64,000 nt of DNA from assembly GCF_029892155.1 (NCBI RefSeq), contig NZ_JARZAG010000003.1:62001-126000 (forward strand). Direction: 5' to 3'. Shown piece after piece: positions 27,101-36,023 of this stretch. The notes beneath the pieces were generated by a model. The model saw nothing but the letters and a program-made list of their open reading frames with translations, had not been told where the DNA came from and did not search any database. Origin of the DNA: Kitasatospora sp. GAS204B (GTDB lineage Bacteria; Actinomycetota; Actinomycetes; Streptomycetales; Streptomycetaceae). A program made the translations under genes and the position numbers. The stretch's first letter is position 1; every line of letters starts with the position of its first letter.

Positions 27101-27994
27101 TCACGCCGGAAGGCGGAAACGTTCCGAGCCGACGGGCTCGACGAGCCCGTCGATGATCAGACCGTCCAGCGCGCGGGACCGCTGCACGGCGTCGGGCCAC
27201 ACGGCGTCCAGCCGCTGCCGCGGGACCTCGCCGTGCGCCTCGCGGAGCACCGCGAGCAGCTTGCCGCGCACCTGACGGTCGGTGCCCTCGTAGCTCTGGC
27301 CGCGGCGGGCCGGGCCCTGGTACGGCGGTCGCCCTGCCCGGTCCCAGGCGCAGTGCGGGCGCAGCGGGCAGTCGCCGCACTCGGGGCCGCGCGCGGTGCA
27401 GACCAGGGCGCCCAGCTCCATCACTCCCACCGCCCAGGCGGCGGCCACCTCCGGGTGGTCGGGGAGCAGTTCGGTGGCGGTGCGGCGCTCGGCCGCGGTG
27501 GTGGCCTGGGCGGGGTACTCCTCGCCGGTCACCGCGCGGGCGAAGACCCGGCGGACGTTGGTGTCCAGCACCGCGTGCCGCTGGCGGAAGGCGAACGAGG
27601 CGACGGCCGCCGCCGTGTACTCGCCGACGCCGGGCAGCGCGAGCAGTTCGGCGTGGTCCGCGGGCACCTCGCCGCCGTGCCGCTCGACGATCGCGGCGGC
27701 GGCCGCGTGCAGCCGCAGGGCGCGGCGCGGGTAGCCGAGCCGGCCCCACATCCGCACCGCCTCGCCCGGGGCGTCGGCGGCCAGCGCGGCGGGGGTGGGC
27801 CAGCGCTCCAGCCAGGCGGCGTAGGCGGGCAACACCCGCTTGACCGGGGTCTGCTGGAGCATGAACTCGCTCACCATCACCGCCCAGGGCGAGGCGTCGG
27901 GCGCCCGCCAGGGCAGGTCGCGGGCGTTCTCCCGGTACCAGTCGAGCACGATGCCGTGCAGCAGCGGGGCGGGGGTCACAGAGGTCGTTGCCAT
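27101..27994 (-). CDS. mutY: A/G-specific adenine DNA glycosylase
   Basis: 297-aa base-excision repair enzyme removing adenine opposite 8-oxoguanine. HhH-GPD fold: WAVMVSEFMLQQTPVKRVLP with catalytic Glu, the helix-hairpin-helix LPGVGEYTAAAVASFAF, and catalytic Asp in VLDTNVRRVFA. Iron-sulfur cluster cysteines in VCTARGPECGDCPLRPHC (C-x6-C-x2-C-x5-C). The C-terminal NUDIX-like domain of E. coli MutY is reduced, as usual in actinobacteria. ATG 27994 has GGAGAG upstream; an ATG 8 codons earlier is weaker. Divergent from a membrane protein gene; near disA and radA in a conserved genome-maintenance block. Confidence 0.95.
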   Translation of the reverse strand: MATTSVTPAPLLHGIVLDWYRENARDLPWRAPDASPWAVMVSEFMLQQTPVKRVLPAYAAWLERWPTPAALAADAPGEAVRMWGRLGYPRRALRLHAAAAAIVERHGGEVPADHAELLALPGVGEYTAAAVASFAFRQRHAVLDTNVRRVFARAVTGEEYPAQATTAAERRTATELLPDHPEVAAAWAVGVMELGALVCTARGPECGDCPLRPHCAWDRAGRPPYQGPARRGQSYEGTDRQVRGKLLAVLREAHGEVPRQRLDAVWPDAVQRSRALDGLIIDGLVEPVGSERFRLPA

Positions 27995-28164
27995 AGCTCT
28001 CCGATCCTCGCACACCATGAGGGGGCCGAACGGGCGCCGGATCGCCGCCGGGTGGCCGCCGGATCATCGCTCGAACGGCGGAAATACCGGATCATCGGAA
28101 AGATCGGGGTTCGAGAGCGGTGTTGGTGCAACGAGCGGTGCTCCGGCTCTCGTAGAGTTTGATC

Positions 28165-29040
28165 GTGCCTTCTCTGCGTCAGCCCGTCGGACCGCTGCCC
28201 GCCTCGATCTACTGGCGACGGCGGGTTGTTGTGCTTGCCGCCCTCGCGGTGGTGGTGGCCCTGATGGGGTGGCTGACGCTGGGTCAGGGCGGCGGGAACG
28301 GCGGCAAGGAGAAGACCGCGCAGCCCGTGCCGGCCCACAGCACGCCACCCTCCCCCGGCTCGATCACGCCTGGCGCCACCCCGACCGGTCCCGCGATCAG
28401 CTCGCACCCCGGCGGCTCCAGCGGCGGCACCGGGAGCGGCTCTGCGGTCGGCGGCTCTGGCTCTGGCAGCAGCGGCGCCACGAGTGGCAGCGGTGCTCCT
28501 GGTACTCCCGGTTCGACGAGCGGCGGCAGCGGCGGCACCACGGGCGGCAGCGGCACCACCGGCGGCGGCAGCTCGGGCGGTGACGGCGGCGGCACCCCGC
28601 CGATCAACACCGGCGACGTGCTGGCCCTGCCCGCCTGCACCGCCTCCCAGCTCACCCTGCAGCTGGCCGGCACCCAGGACGCCTACCAGGCCAAGGACAA
28701 GCCGACCTTCGAGCTGAAGATCCACAACGTCTCCACCGCGACCTGCCGCGTCGACCTCGGCCAGACCGCCTCCGCGATCACGGTCAGCTCGGCGAGCGGC
28801 GAGCGGTTCTGGTCCTCGGCCGACTGCGCGACCGACAAGCAGAGCCGTTGGGTGCAGGTCTCCCCGGCCGACGTGCTGACCGAGACCTTCGTCTGGGACC
28901 GCTCGCACAGCCAGCCGCAGTGCGCGACGCCGACCGACACCTCGCCGGCACCGGTCGGCAAGTACTCGGTGCAGGCCGAGCTGACCGGCCCCGGCGGCGG
29001 CCCGGTCAAGGCCCTGGTCTCCACTCGGCTGGACAGCTGA
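28165..29040 (+). CDS. Membrane-anchored protein with Ser/Gly-rich linker, DUF4232-like C-terminus
   Basis: About 291 aa. One TM at about 20-41 (VVVLAALAVVVALMGWL) after a basic N-terminus, so the bulk is extracytoplasmic. Residues about 50-150 are Gly/Ser/Thr/Pro-rich, low complexity. The C-terminal globular domain (about 155-290) has paired cysteines (ALPACTASQLTLQLAG, TATCRVDLG, SADCATDK, QPQCATP) and a beta-sandwich look close to DUF4232. GTG 28165 is 6 bases after a TAGAGT box, so the mRNA may be leaderless; TTG 28159 is an alternative. Function unknown; probably binds something at the wall. Convergent with disA. Confidence 0.75.
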   Translation: MPSLRQPVGPLPASIYWRRRVVVLAALAVVVALMGWLTLGQGGGNGGKEKTAQPVPAHSTPPSPGSITPGATPTGPAISSHPGGSSGGTGSGSAVGGSGSGSSGATSGSGAPGTPGSTSGGSGGTTGGSGTTGGGSSGGDGGGTPPINTGDVLALPACTASQLTLQLAGTQDAYQAKDKPTFELKIHNVSTATCRVDLGQTASAITVSSASGERFWSSADCATDKQSRWVQVSPADVLTETFVWDRSHSQPQCATPTDTSPAPVGKYSVQAELTGPGGGPVKALVSTRLDS

Positions 29041-29074
29041 CCGTACGTCCGAGTCGATGTGCTGAGCCGACGCG

Positions 29075-29099
29075 CTGAGCTGACACAGTGTCAGCTCAG
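29075..29099. terminator. Perfect 25-bp dyad overlapping the disA stop
   Basis: CTGAGCTGACAC-A-GTGTCAGCTCAG, 12-base arms around one base, reaching into the disA stop codon. The single-base centre makes it unusual for an RNA hairpin loop; it may end transcription from both genes or act as a binding site. Confidence 0.65.
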
Positions 29100-30202
29100 A
29101 CGTAACGCTCCAGGATCGAGGACTCCGCCAGCCGCGACAGCCCCTCGCGCACCGAACGGGCCCGGGTCTCGCCGACGCCCTCGACGGCCTGCAGGTCGTC
29201 GATGCTGGCCGCGAGCAGCTTCTGCAGCCCGCCGAAGTGCTCGACCAGCCGCTCGATGACGGTGTTCGGCAGCCGGGGGATCTTCGCCAGCAGCCGGTAG
29301 CCGCGCGGCGAGACCGCGGAATCCAGCGACTCGGGCGAGCCGGAGTAGCCGATCGCCTTGGCCACCGTCTGCAGGTCGAGCAGCTCGGCGTGGGTGAGCG
29401 CCTCCAGGTCGGCCAGCACCTCGGGGACGGTGCGCCCGCGCTTGGCGGCCCGCTCGGGGAAGTAGTCCCGGGCGACCAGCTCGCGCTCCGGCTCCACGCC
29501 CGCGATCAGCTCGTCCAGCTGGAGCGAGAGCAGTCGCCCGTCGATGCCGAGCTCCAGCACGTACCCGGCGATCTCGGCCGCGATCAGCCGGACCATCTCC
29601 AGCCGCTGGGCCACCGCCGTGACGTCCCGGACCGTGACCAGGTCCTCGATCTCCAGCGCGGAGAGCGTGCCGGCCACCTCGTCCAGCCGCAGCTTGTAGC
29701 GCTCCAGGGTGGCCAGCGCCTGGTTGGCCCGGGAGAGCACCGTGGTCGAGTCCTCCAGGACCCGGCGGGTGCCGTTGACGTACATCGCGATCAGCCGCAT
29801 CGAGTGCGAGACGGCGACCACCGGGAAGCCGGTCTGCTTGTTGACCCGCTCGGCGGTGCGGTGGCGGGTGCCGGTCTCGTCGGTGGGGATCGCGGCGTCC
29901 GGCATCAGGTGCACCCCGGCCCGGACGATCTTGGTGATGTCCTTGTCGAGCACCACCGCGCCGTCCAGCTTGCACAGCTCGCGCAGCCGGGTCGCGGTGA
30001 ACTCGACGTCCAGCACGAAACCGCCGGTGCAGACCGACTCGACCGTCTTGTCGAAGCCGAGCACGATCAGGCCGCCGGTGTTGGCCCGCAACACCCGCTC
30101 CAGGCCGTCGCGCAGCGGCGTGCCGGGCGCGATCGCCAACAGCGAGGAGCGCAGCAGGGCCTCTTCGCGGGGGGACTTCTCCGCCCGGTCGCTCGCTGCC
30201 AC
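29096..30202 (-). CDS. disA: DNA integrity scanning diadenylate cyclase
   Basis: 368-aa enzyme making c-di-AMP from two ATP while scanning DNA for branched structures. N-terminal DAC domain (about 25-150) has the D-G-A motif in LDGAVVLDKD and the R-H-R motif in GTRHRTAERV. The middle helical linker precedes C-terminal tandem HhH (LPNTVIERLVEHFGGLQKLLAASIDDLQAVEGVGETRARSV is the RuvA-like end). GTG 30202 preceded by AAGGAG at good spacing. In streptomycetes c-di-AMP controls osmotic balance and ydaO riboswitches of wall hydrolases. radA lies 120 bases upstream on the same strand; RadA inhibits DisA in other bacteria. Confidence 0.97.
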   Translation of the reverse strand: MAASDRAEKSPREEALLRSSLLAIAPGTPLRDGLERVLRANTGGLIVLGFDKTVESVCTGGFVLDVEFTATRLRELCKLDGAVVLDKDITKIVRAGVHLMPDAAIPTDETGTRHRTAERVNKQTGFPVVAVSHSMRLIAMYVNGTRRVLEDSTTVLSRANQALATLERYKLRLDEVAGTLSALEIEDLVTVRDVTAVAQRLEMVRLIAAEIAGYVLELGIDGRLLSLQLDELIAGVEPERELVARDYFPERAAKRGRTVPEVLADLEALTHAELLDLQTVAKAIGYSGSPESLDSAVSPRGYRLLAKIPRLPNTVIERLVEHFGGLQKLLAASIDDLQAVEGVGETRARSVREGLSRLAESSILERYV

Positions 30203-30322
30203 GTGACTCCTTAGGCCGGCCGGTTCGCGCCACCCGGTGGCCCCGGTCCCTCGTTGGCTACTGCCCGTTCTGGTGCTGGACAGGGCAAAGTCTACGGTGC
30301 GGGCGCGCTGACGGAGCCTCGG

Positions 30323-31828
30323 TCAGGCCAGTTCGTCCGAATCGACCGGTTCCCAGCCCGCCATCACCTCCTCGGGCCAGGCGGCCGGCGGCGGCACCAG
30401 CGGGGCGCCGACGGCCTGCGGGCGCTGCTCCGTGCGGGGCTTGGCGGCGGCCCGGCGGCGGCCGGGGATCGCCTGCAGCGCCTCGCCGATGTCCGCCACC
30501 TCGACCACCTTCATGCCCGGCGGCACCTTGCCCGGGTCCGGCGGGACCAGCGCGTGGGTGAAGCCGAGCCGGTGCGCCTCGGCGAGCCGGCGCTGCACGC
30601 CGGTCACCCGGCGGACCTCACCGGCCAGGCCCACTTCGCCGATCGCGACCAGGTTGCTGGGCAGCGGCGTGTCGGTGGAGGAGCTGGCCACCGCCAACGC
30701 CACCGCCAGGTCGGCGGACGGCTCGCTGAGCTTCACCCCGCCGACGGTGGCGGTGTAGATGTCCTGCTTGCCGAGCTTGACGCCGCCGTGCCGCTCGACC
30801 ACGGCCAGGATCATCGCGATCCGGGGCGACTCCAGGCCCGAGGTGGTCCGGCGCGGCGAGGGGATCTGGGAGTCCACCATCAGCGCCTGCACCTCGGCGA
30901 CCAGCGGGCGCTTGCCCTCCAGGGTCACCGTCAGGCAGGTGCCGGGAACCGGCTTGTCACGGCGGGTCAGGAAGAGGCCGGAGGGGTCGGCCAGACCGAC
31001 GATGCCCTCGTCGTGCAGCTCGAAGCAGCCGACCTCGTCGGTGGCGCCGTAGCGGTTCTTGACGCCCCGGATGATCCGCAGCCGGGCGTGGCGGTCGCCC
31101 TCGAAGGAGAGCACCACGTCGACCAGGTGCTCCAGCAGGCGGGGGCCGGCGATCTGGCCGTCCTTGGTGACGTGGCCGACCAGCAGGGTGGCCATGCCGC
31201 GGTCCTTGGAGGCGCGGATCAGCGCCCCGGCCACCTCGCGCACCTGGGCCGGGCCGCCGGGGGCGCCGTCCAGCTCGGCGGAGGCGATGGTCTGGACCGA
31301 ATCGAGGATCAGCAGGCCGGGGTTGACCTGGTCGATGTGGCCGAGCACCGCGCCCAGGTCCTGCTCGGCGGCGAGGTAGAGGTGGTCGGAGAGCGCGTCG
31401 ATCCGGTCGGCGCGCAGCCGGACCTGGCCCGCCGACTCCTCACCGGTGACGTAGAGGGTGCGGTGCTGGGAGGTGGCGGCCTTGGCGGCGACGTCCAGCA
31501 GCAGGGTGGACTTGCCGACGCCGGGCTCACCGGCCAGCAGCACCACGGCGCCCGGGACCAAGCCGCCGCCGAGCACCCGGTCCAGCTCCGGCACGCCGGT
31601 GGAGCGGGCGGTGGCGACCTGGCCGTCGACCTGGCCGATCGGGCGGGCCGGGGCGCTGACCGGGCCGGCGGCGGTGGTGCGGATCGGCACGGCGCCGTAC
31701 TCCTCCACCGTGCCCCAGGCGTTGCACTCGGGGCATCGGCCGACCCATTTGGGCAGCTGGTTGCCGCACTCCGTGCAGCGGTAGGCCGGACGGGGCTTGG
31801 CGGTGGTCTTCGCGGTGCGGGCTGCCAT
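30323..31828 (-). CDS. radA: DNA repair ATPase RadA/Sms
   Basis: 501-aa recombination helicase. N-terminal C4 zinc finger YRCTECGNQLPKWVGRCPEC. RecA-like core with Walker A AGEPGVGKST at about 107, RadA KNRFG-type motif KNRYG, and Walker B LLILDSVQTI. C-terminal Lon-protease-like domain (VGGVKLSEPSADLAVALAVASS, IGEVGLAGEVRRV) lacks the catalytic pair, as in all RadA. RadA promotes branch migration with RecA. ATG 31828 begins the family N-terminus but has little ribosome-binding site. Upstream of disA on the same strand; the order radA-disA is typical of actinobacteria and firmicutes. Confidence 0.96.
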   Translation of the reverse strand: MAARTAKTTAKPRPAYRCTECGNQLPKWVGRCPECNAWGTVEEYGAVPIRTTAAGPVSAPARPIGQVDGQVATARSTGVPELDRVLGGGLVPGAVVLLAGEPGVGKSTLLLDVAAKAATSQHRTLYVTGEESAGQVRLRADRIDALSDHLYLAAEQDLGAVLGHIDQVNPGLLILDSVQTIASAELDGAPGGPAQVREVAGALIRASKDRGMATLLVGHVTKDGQIAGPRLLEHLVDVVLSFEGDRHARLRIIRGVKNRYGATDEVGCFELHDEGIVGLADPSGLFLTRRDKPVPGTCLTVTLEGKRPLVAEVQALMVDSQIPSPRRTTSGLESPRIAMILAVVERHGGVKLGKQDIYTATVGGVKLSEPSADLAVALAVASSSTDTPLPSNLVAIGEVGLAGEVRRVTGVQRRLAEAHRLGFTHALVPPDPGKVPPGMKVVEVADIGEALQAIPGRRRAAAKPRTEQRPQAVGAPLVPPPAAWPEEVMAGWEPVDSDELA

Positions 31829-31954
31829 GGGGGCCACGGTAGCGGGTGGGACCGACAACGAGTTGTCAGCCGCTGTGTGGTGCTGTTACCCGAAAGAAGG
31901 ACAAACGGCCCGACTTTCGGGGTCGCCGGGCGCCGGGTCCCTACCGTCGGGAGG

Positions 31955-33898
31955 ATGAACCCCCGTCTGGACCCCACCGCGGCGTTCGACCAGCTGCTGG
32001 ACGGCCTGTACACCTACTGCCTCTCGGTCCTCTGCGACCGGCGGGCCGCGCTCGCCGCGCTGGACGAGGCCCGGCAACTGGCCCTCGCCAGCGCGGACCG
32101 GCTGGCCGACCCCGGGCTGTACCGGGCCTGGCTGTACTCGCTGGCGCGGTACGCCTGCGTCCGGCGGCTGGCCGCCGCCGGTGACGCCCCGGCCGACACC
32201 ACGGCTGGCGCCGGGGCCGACGCTTCGGCTGATGCTTCAGCCGAGGGCGCGGCTGACGCGCCGGCGTCGGGCGGCGGTGACCCGGCGCGGCTGGGCGAGC
32301 TGGCCTGGCCGGAGGCGGCCGGCACCACCGCCGAGCAACGTGAGGCGCTGGAACTGGCGTTGCGTCACCGGCTCACCCCGCTGGAGGTGGCGGCGGTGCT
32401 CGGGATCGACGCGCAGGCCGCCCAGCAGCTGCTCGCGGACGGCCGTGCCGAGGTGGAGCGGACCAGGCTGGCGCTGCTGGTGCTCGGCGTCGGGAGCTGC
32501 CCCGAGCTGGGCCGGCTCGGCGGCGCGGGCGCGGACCACTGGCGCTCCTGGGTGCTCGGCCCGGCGCTGCGCCGCGAGCTGGTGGGGCATCTGGTCAGCT
32601 GCCCGACCTGCCGGGGCACCGCGGAGCGGGTCGGCGCGACGCTCGGCGCGGTGGGCGGCGGCCCGGCCGGGCTGCCGCTGCTCGCGGCGCCGGTGCAGCG
32701 CGCGGCGCCCGGAGGTTCGCCTTTGACGCCGGAAGTCGGCCCGATCGACGTTCCGAGCCCGCCGCGCGCCGGCCGTCCCGCTCGGCACGCCCGCGCCGCG
32801 CGGTTCGACGAGCGCGGCTTCCCCCGGCACCGGGCGCCCGGCCTGCTGGAACGCCATCGCCCGGGCGGCGATCTGCACGAGCGTGCCGTCCTGGTCCGCC
32901 AGCGGGCGCTCACCACCGGGGTGCTGGCCGCCGTGCTCAGCGCGCCGCTGGCCGCGCTCTGGCTGTCGCACCGGGACGGGTCCGCCACGGCCACCACGGC
33001 TGCGGTCTCCTCGGTCCGGGTGTCGGACGGGACGCCTGACCCGAGCCTGGGGGCGCCGCCGAGCGTCTCCGCCGCGCCGGCGCCGACCCCGGGTGGCGGC
33101 CGGCCGCCGGTCAGCGCGCTGGCCGCCGCGGTCGTGCGACCGGCCGTGCCAGCTGCTGGTGCTGCTGCGACGGGTGCAGAAACGTTGCTGCCGAACGTGC
33201 GGGGCGTCGCCGTCCCGGTCCCCGCCGCGGGCGCCGTGGCGCTCAGCGACCCGGGCCTGCACAGCGTCCCGGTCCCCAGTTCGTCCACCGGACCGGTCGC
33301 GCAGCTCACCGTCGAGGCCGGCGCCTACGGCAGCCGTACCGTGCTCACCCTCACCAACAGCGGCGACGTGCCGCTCGACTGGCGGGCCGTGCCCGACTGC
33401 GACTGGCTACGCCTGAGCCGTGACGCGGGCACCCTGGCGCCCGGCCAGCGGATCACCGTGACGGTCACCGTCGACGAGCAGCGCGCGCCGAGCGGTCACT
33501 GGACGGCCACGATCGCGCTGCCGCCGTCCGAGGCCGTGGTCACGCTGGCCGGCGACAGCGGCGGGGCGCCCTCGCCCACTTCCAGTCCGTCGGCCTCCTC
33601 CCCCACCTCGGCCCCCAGCGCCAGCGCGAACCCCAGCGGGGTGGCCAGCCCCAGCCCCTCGGTGACGCCCACCGCGGGCAGCAGCGCGAGCAGCGCGCCG
33701 AGCAACAGCGAGAGCCCGAGCGCGAACCCGACGTCGGGCCCGTCGGCCACACCGAGTTCGTCCGCCCGCCCGAGCAACTCGCCGAGCGCCGCGCCCACGC
33801 CCTCGCCGAGCCCCTCCGGCAACGCGCCCAGCCCGATCCCCAGCCCCGCTCCGACCTCCGCCACGTCCCACTCCTCGCCCTCGTCGCCCGCACGCTGA
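31955..33898 (+). CDS. Membrane protein: sigma-factor-like N-terminus, TM, BACON domain, Ser/Pro tail
   Basis: 647-aa fusion. Residues about 7-70 resemble ECF sigma region 2 (FDQLLDGLYTYCLSVL, YRAWLYSLARYACVRRL); about 125-175 resemble region 4 (EALELALRHRLTPLEVAAVLGIDAQAAQQLL). A Cys-x2-Cys (VGHLVSCPTCRG) resembles an anti-sigma zinc-finger end. TM about 320-340 (TGVLAAVLSAPLAALWL). Outside, a BACON domain at about 448-540 (LTVEAGAYGSRTVLTLTNSGDV). The last 100 residues are Ser/Pro/Thr repeats. So cytoplasm carries a degenerate sigma module, and the cell surface a carbohydrate- or protein-binding domain. TACCGT 8 bases before the ATG suggests a leaderless mRNA. Whether it still binds RNA polymerase is unknown. 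Confidence 0.82.
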   Translation: MNPRLDPTAAFDQLLDGLYTYCLSVLCDRRAALAALDEARQLALASADRLADPGLYRAWLYSLARYACVRRLAAAGDAPADTTAGAGADASADASAEGAADAPASGGGDPARLGELAWPEAAGTTAEQREALELALRHRLTPLEVAAVLGIDAQAAQQLLADGRAEVERTRLALLVLGVGSCPELGRLGGAGADHWRSWVLGPALRRELVGHLVSCPTCRGTAERVGATLGAVGGGPAGLPLLAAPVQRAAPGGSPLTPEVGPIDVPSPPRAGRPARHARAARFDERGFPRHRAPGLLERHRPGGDLHERAVLVRQRALTTGVLAAVLSAPLAALWLSHRDGSATATTAAVSSVRVSDGTPDPSLGAPPSVSAAPAPTPGGGRPPVSALAAAVVRPAVPAAGAAATGAETLLPNVRGVAVPVPAAGAVALSDPGLHSVPVPSSSTGPVAQLTVEAGAYGSRTVLTLTNSGDVPLDWRAVPDCDWLRLSRDAGTLAPGQRITVTVTVDEQRAPSGHWTATIALPPSEAVVTLAGDSGGAPSPTSSPSASSPTSAPSASANPSGVASPSPSVTPTAGSSASSAPSNSESPSANPTSGPSATPSSSARPSNSPSAAPTPSPSPSGNAPSPIPSPAPTSATSHSSPSSPAR

Positions 33899-34117
33899 AC
33901 CCCCGGAAACGCCCAGTGATTCCTATGACTCCCCCGAGGCGGAACTTGTTGCACCGGCCGATGAGAAAGCAATGAGGATGTGGCCGAAGCGATACACAAG
34001 GCCTGCGCGGAACGTCATGACGGGCTGTCAGCCGGCCTTGGACGATCCGCTCTCGGCGGATCCGCCGTAGGCGAACGCCCCGCTCCGGATCGGCCCCGGG
34101 TGGGCAGGATCAGCGGC

Positions 34118-35146
34118 ATGCGAATCCTGATGCTCGGCGGGTCGGTCTTCCTCGGCCGTGCTTTCGTCACCGAGGCCCTGGCCAGGGGCCACCAGGTGAC
34201 CACCTTCAACCGCGGCCGGTCCGGCCCCGATCTGCCGGGCGCCGAGGCGGTCCGCGGCGACCGCGACAGCGACCAGGACCTGGCCGCGCTGGTCGCCCTG
34301 GCGCCGGGGCCGGAGCGGGCCTGGGACCTGGTGATCGACACCAGCGGCCAGCAGCCGCACAGCGTGGCGCGCTCGGCCCGGGCGCTGCGCGAGCACGCCG
34401 GGCGCTACCTCTTCGTCTCCTCCGTGCACGCCTTCGCCGACTGGCCCGCCGCGCCGGTCGACGAGGACTCGCCGCTGCACGCGTGCCCGGCCGACTCGCC
34501 GCCCGGCCTGCCGTTCGGCAACGCGCTCAAGGCGGGCTGCGAGCGGGCGGTGACCGAGCAGTTCGGCGAGCGCTCGATCGTGCTCAACTGCGGCCTGCTG
34601 ATCGGGCCTTACGAGAACATCGGACGGCTGCCCTGGTGGCTGGAGCGGATCGCCCGCGGCGGCCGGGTGCTCGCTCCGGGCCGGCCCGGGCTGCCGATCC
34701 AGCTGATCGACGCCCGCGACTTCGCCGTCTTCGGCCTCGATCTGGCCGAGCGGGGCGCGAGCGGACGTTACGTGACCACCGGGCTGCCGGGGTCGAGCAC
34801 GTACGGCGAGCTACTGGCCGAGTGCGTGGCCGCGACCGGCTCCGACGCCGAGCTGAGCTGGGTGGCCGACGACCGGCTGCGCGCGGCCGACATCGAGAGC
34901 TGGAGCGAACTTCCGCTCTGGGAAGCCGAGTTCGATGAGGACGGCCGGCCGATCGGGATCTGGCAGGCGGACAGCCGCAAGGCGCGGGCGGCCGGCCTGC
35001 GCTGCCGCCCGCTGGCCGAGACGGTGCGCGACACCTGGGCCTGGATCCAGCAGCGCGGGCCCCGCGACCAGCCGTACCTCCAGGGCACCGAGCCGCTCGG
35101 CATCGACTCGGCGAAGGAACTGCGGATCCTGGACGGGGAGCCCTGA
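34118..35146 (+). CDS. NAD-dependent epimerase/reductase (extended SDR)
   Basis: 342-aa protein of the atypical extended SDR type. N-terminal nucleotide motif ILMLGGSVFLGRAFVTEAL (G-G-x-x-F-L-G); then TFNRGRSG, DLVIDTSGQQPHSV, RYLFVSSVHAFADW. The classic Y-x3-K is displaced; substrate unknown. Related to proteins annotated as mRNA-binding/ chloroplast-like CSP41 SDRs and to sugar-nucleotide epimerases. ATG 34118 begins the Rossmann fold; an ATG at 33980 is in frame but adds 46 residues without family resemblance. A CAGGAT box is just upstream. Followed by three copies of AGCCCTGAC and a terminator. Confidence 0.85.
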   Translation: MRILMLGGSVFLGRAFVTEALARGHQVTTFNRGRSGPDLPGAEAVRGDRDSDQDLAALVALAPGPERAWDLVIDTSGQQPHSVARSARALREHAGRYLFVSSVHAFADWPAAPVDEDSPLHACPADSPPGLPFGNALKAGCERAVTEQFGERSIVLNCGLLIGPYENIGRLPWWLERIARGGRVLAPGRPGLPIQLIDARDFAVFGLDLAERGASGRYVTTGLPGSSTYGELLAECVAATGSDAELSWVADDRLRAADIESWSELPLWEAEFDEDGRPIGIWQADSRKARAAGLRCRPLAETVRDTWAWIQQRGPRDQPYLQGTEPLGIDSAKELRILDGEP

Positions 35147-35166
35147 CAGCCCTGACAGCCCTGACA
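35140..35166 (+). repeat. 9-bp tandem repeat at the SDR gene stop
   Basis: AGCCCTGAC three times in a row, spanning the TGA stop of the SDR gene. Simple slippage repeat; supplies extra stop codons. Confidence 0.7.
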
Positions 35167-35170
35167 TGAC

Positions 35171-35213
35171 GGCGGTTGCGGGAGGTCGGCCTGACCGACT
35201 TCCCGCAACCGCC
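35171..35213. terminator. Terminator between SDR gene and encapsulin operon
   Basis: GGCGGTTGCGGGA / TCCCGCAACCGCC (13-base arms, 35171-35183 and 35201-35213), with an inner GTCGG-CCGAC stem. Between convergent genes. Confidence 0.85.
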
Positions 35214-35226
35214 GTGCTGCTCGGGC

Positions 35227-35985
35227 TCAGCGCGGCGGAGGCAGCCGTTCCAGGAAGACTTCGAAGGCGGTCGGCTTGATCGCGGTGACCCCGGTGAACG
35301 GGAAGTTCATCTCCTTGATCACCAGCAGCGAGATCACCACCAGCCCACCGAGCGAGAGCACCATCAGCGAGTGCGCCAGGGTGTTCGGCAGCCCGAAGAG
35401 GAAGGTGAAGCCGACGGTGAGCACCCCGCCCGCGATCAGTGCCACCCAGAGCAGCGCCGGGACCTCGTCGTCCACCTCGTTCAACCGGGCCCGGCGCTCC
35501 GAGGCGAGGTCCTCCAGGTGGGTCACCGCGTGCTCGTAGAGGACCTGCTGCTGGGCGCCGTTGGGGTTGATCGAGAAGACGCTGGTGCGCATCTGGTAGA
35601 CCAGCTCGGTGGCCTGCGGGCTGCTCTCGTGCTTGGCCATCTCCGGCCACTCGGTGTCCATCACCGTCCGCGCGTAGCTGAGGGTCTGCTGCTCCAGCTG
35701 CGGGCCGAGCGGCGCGGGCAACTCCCGCGAGATCCAGTAGATTCCGGCGACCGCGTCGGCCTCCTGGAAGGTGGTCCGGCGGGCCGAGTCGTTGTTGTTC
35801 CAGACCGTGACCACCACGAAGGCGAGCAGCACGGCGTAGATCACCCCGACCGCCGCGAAGATGAACCCCGCGACGTCGTTGTGCGCCTCCCGGACGTGGT
35901 GCGGGATCCAGCGTTGCAGCAACTTGAGGAGGACGGCCAGCAGGGCCATGACTATGAAGACGGTGCCGATGTCCATCAGGCTCAT
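35227..35985 (-). CDS. DUF4239 membrane protein, encapsulin operon
   Basis: 252-aa integral membrane protein. TMs at about 6-24 (IGTVFIVMALLAVLLKLL), 38-60 (DVAGFIFAAVGVIYAVLLAFVVVTVW), 180-200 and 208-230 (LLWVALIAGGVLTVGFTFLFGLP; LMVLSLGGLVVISLLVI). The long region between TM2 and TM3 is hydrophilic and helical, as in all DUF4239 proteins (NNNDSARRTTFQEADAV). Function unknown. GAGGGACC precedes ATG 35985. It starts 38 bases after the polyprenyl synthase stop, on the same strand, so it is probably the third gene of the encapsulin operon. Possibly links prenyl-lipid chemistry to the membrane (inference). Confidence 0.85.
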   Translation of the reverse strand: MSLMDIGTVFIVMALLAVLLKLLQRWIPHHVREAHNDVAGFIFAAVGVIYAVLLAFVVVTVWNNNDSARRTTFQEADAVAGIYWISRELPAPLGPQLEQQTLSYARTVMDTEWPEMAKHESSPQATELVYQMRTSVFSINPNGAQQQVLYEHAVTHLEDLASERRARLNEVDDEVPALLWVALIAGGVLTVGFTFLFGLPNTLAHSLMVLSLGGLVVISLLVIKEMNFPFTGVTAIKPTAFEVFLERLPPPR

Positions 35986-36023
35986 GACGGGTGGTCCCTC
36001 GGGTCCCTTGGAGAGTGTCGGGC

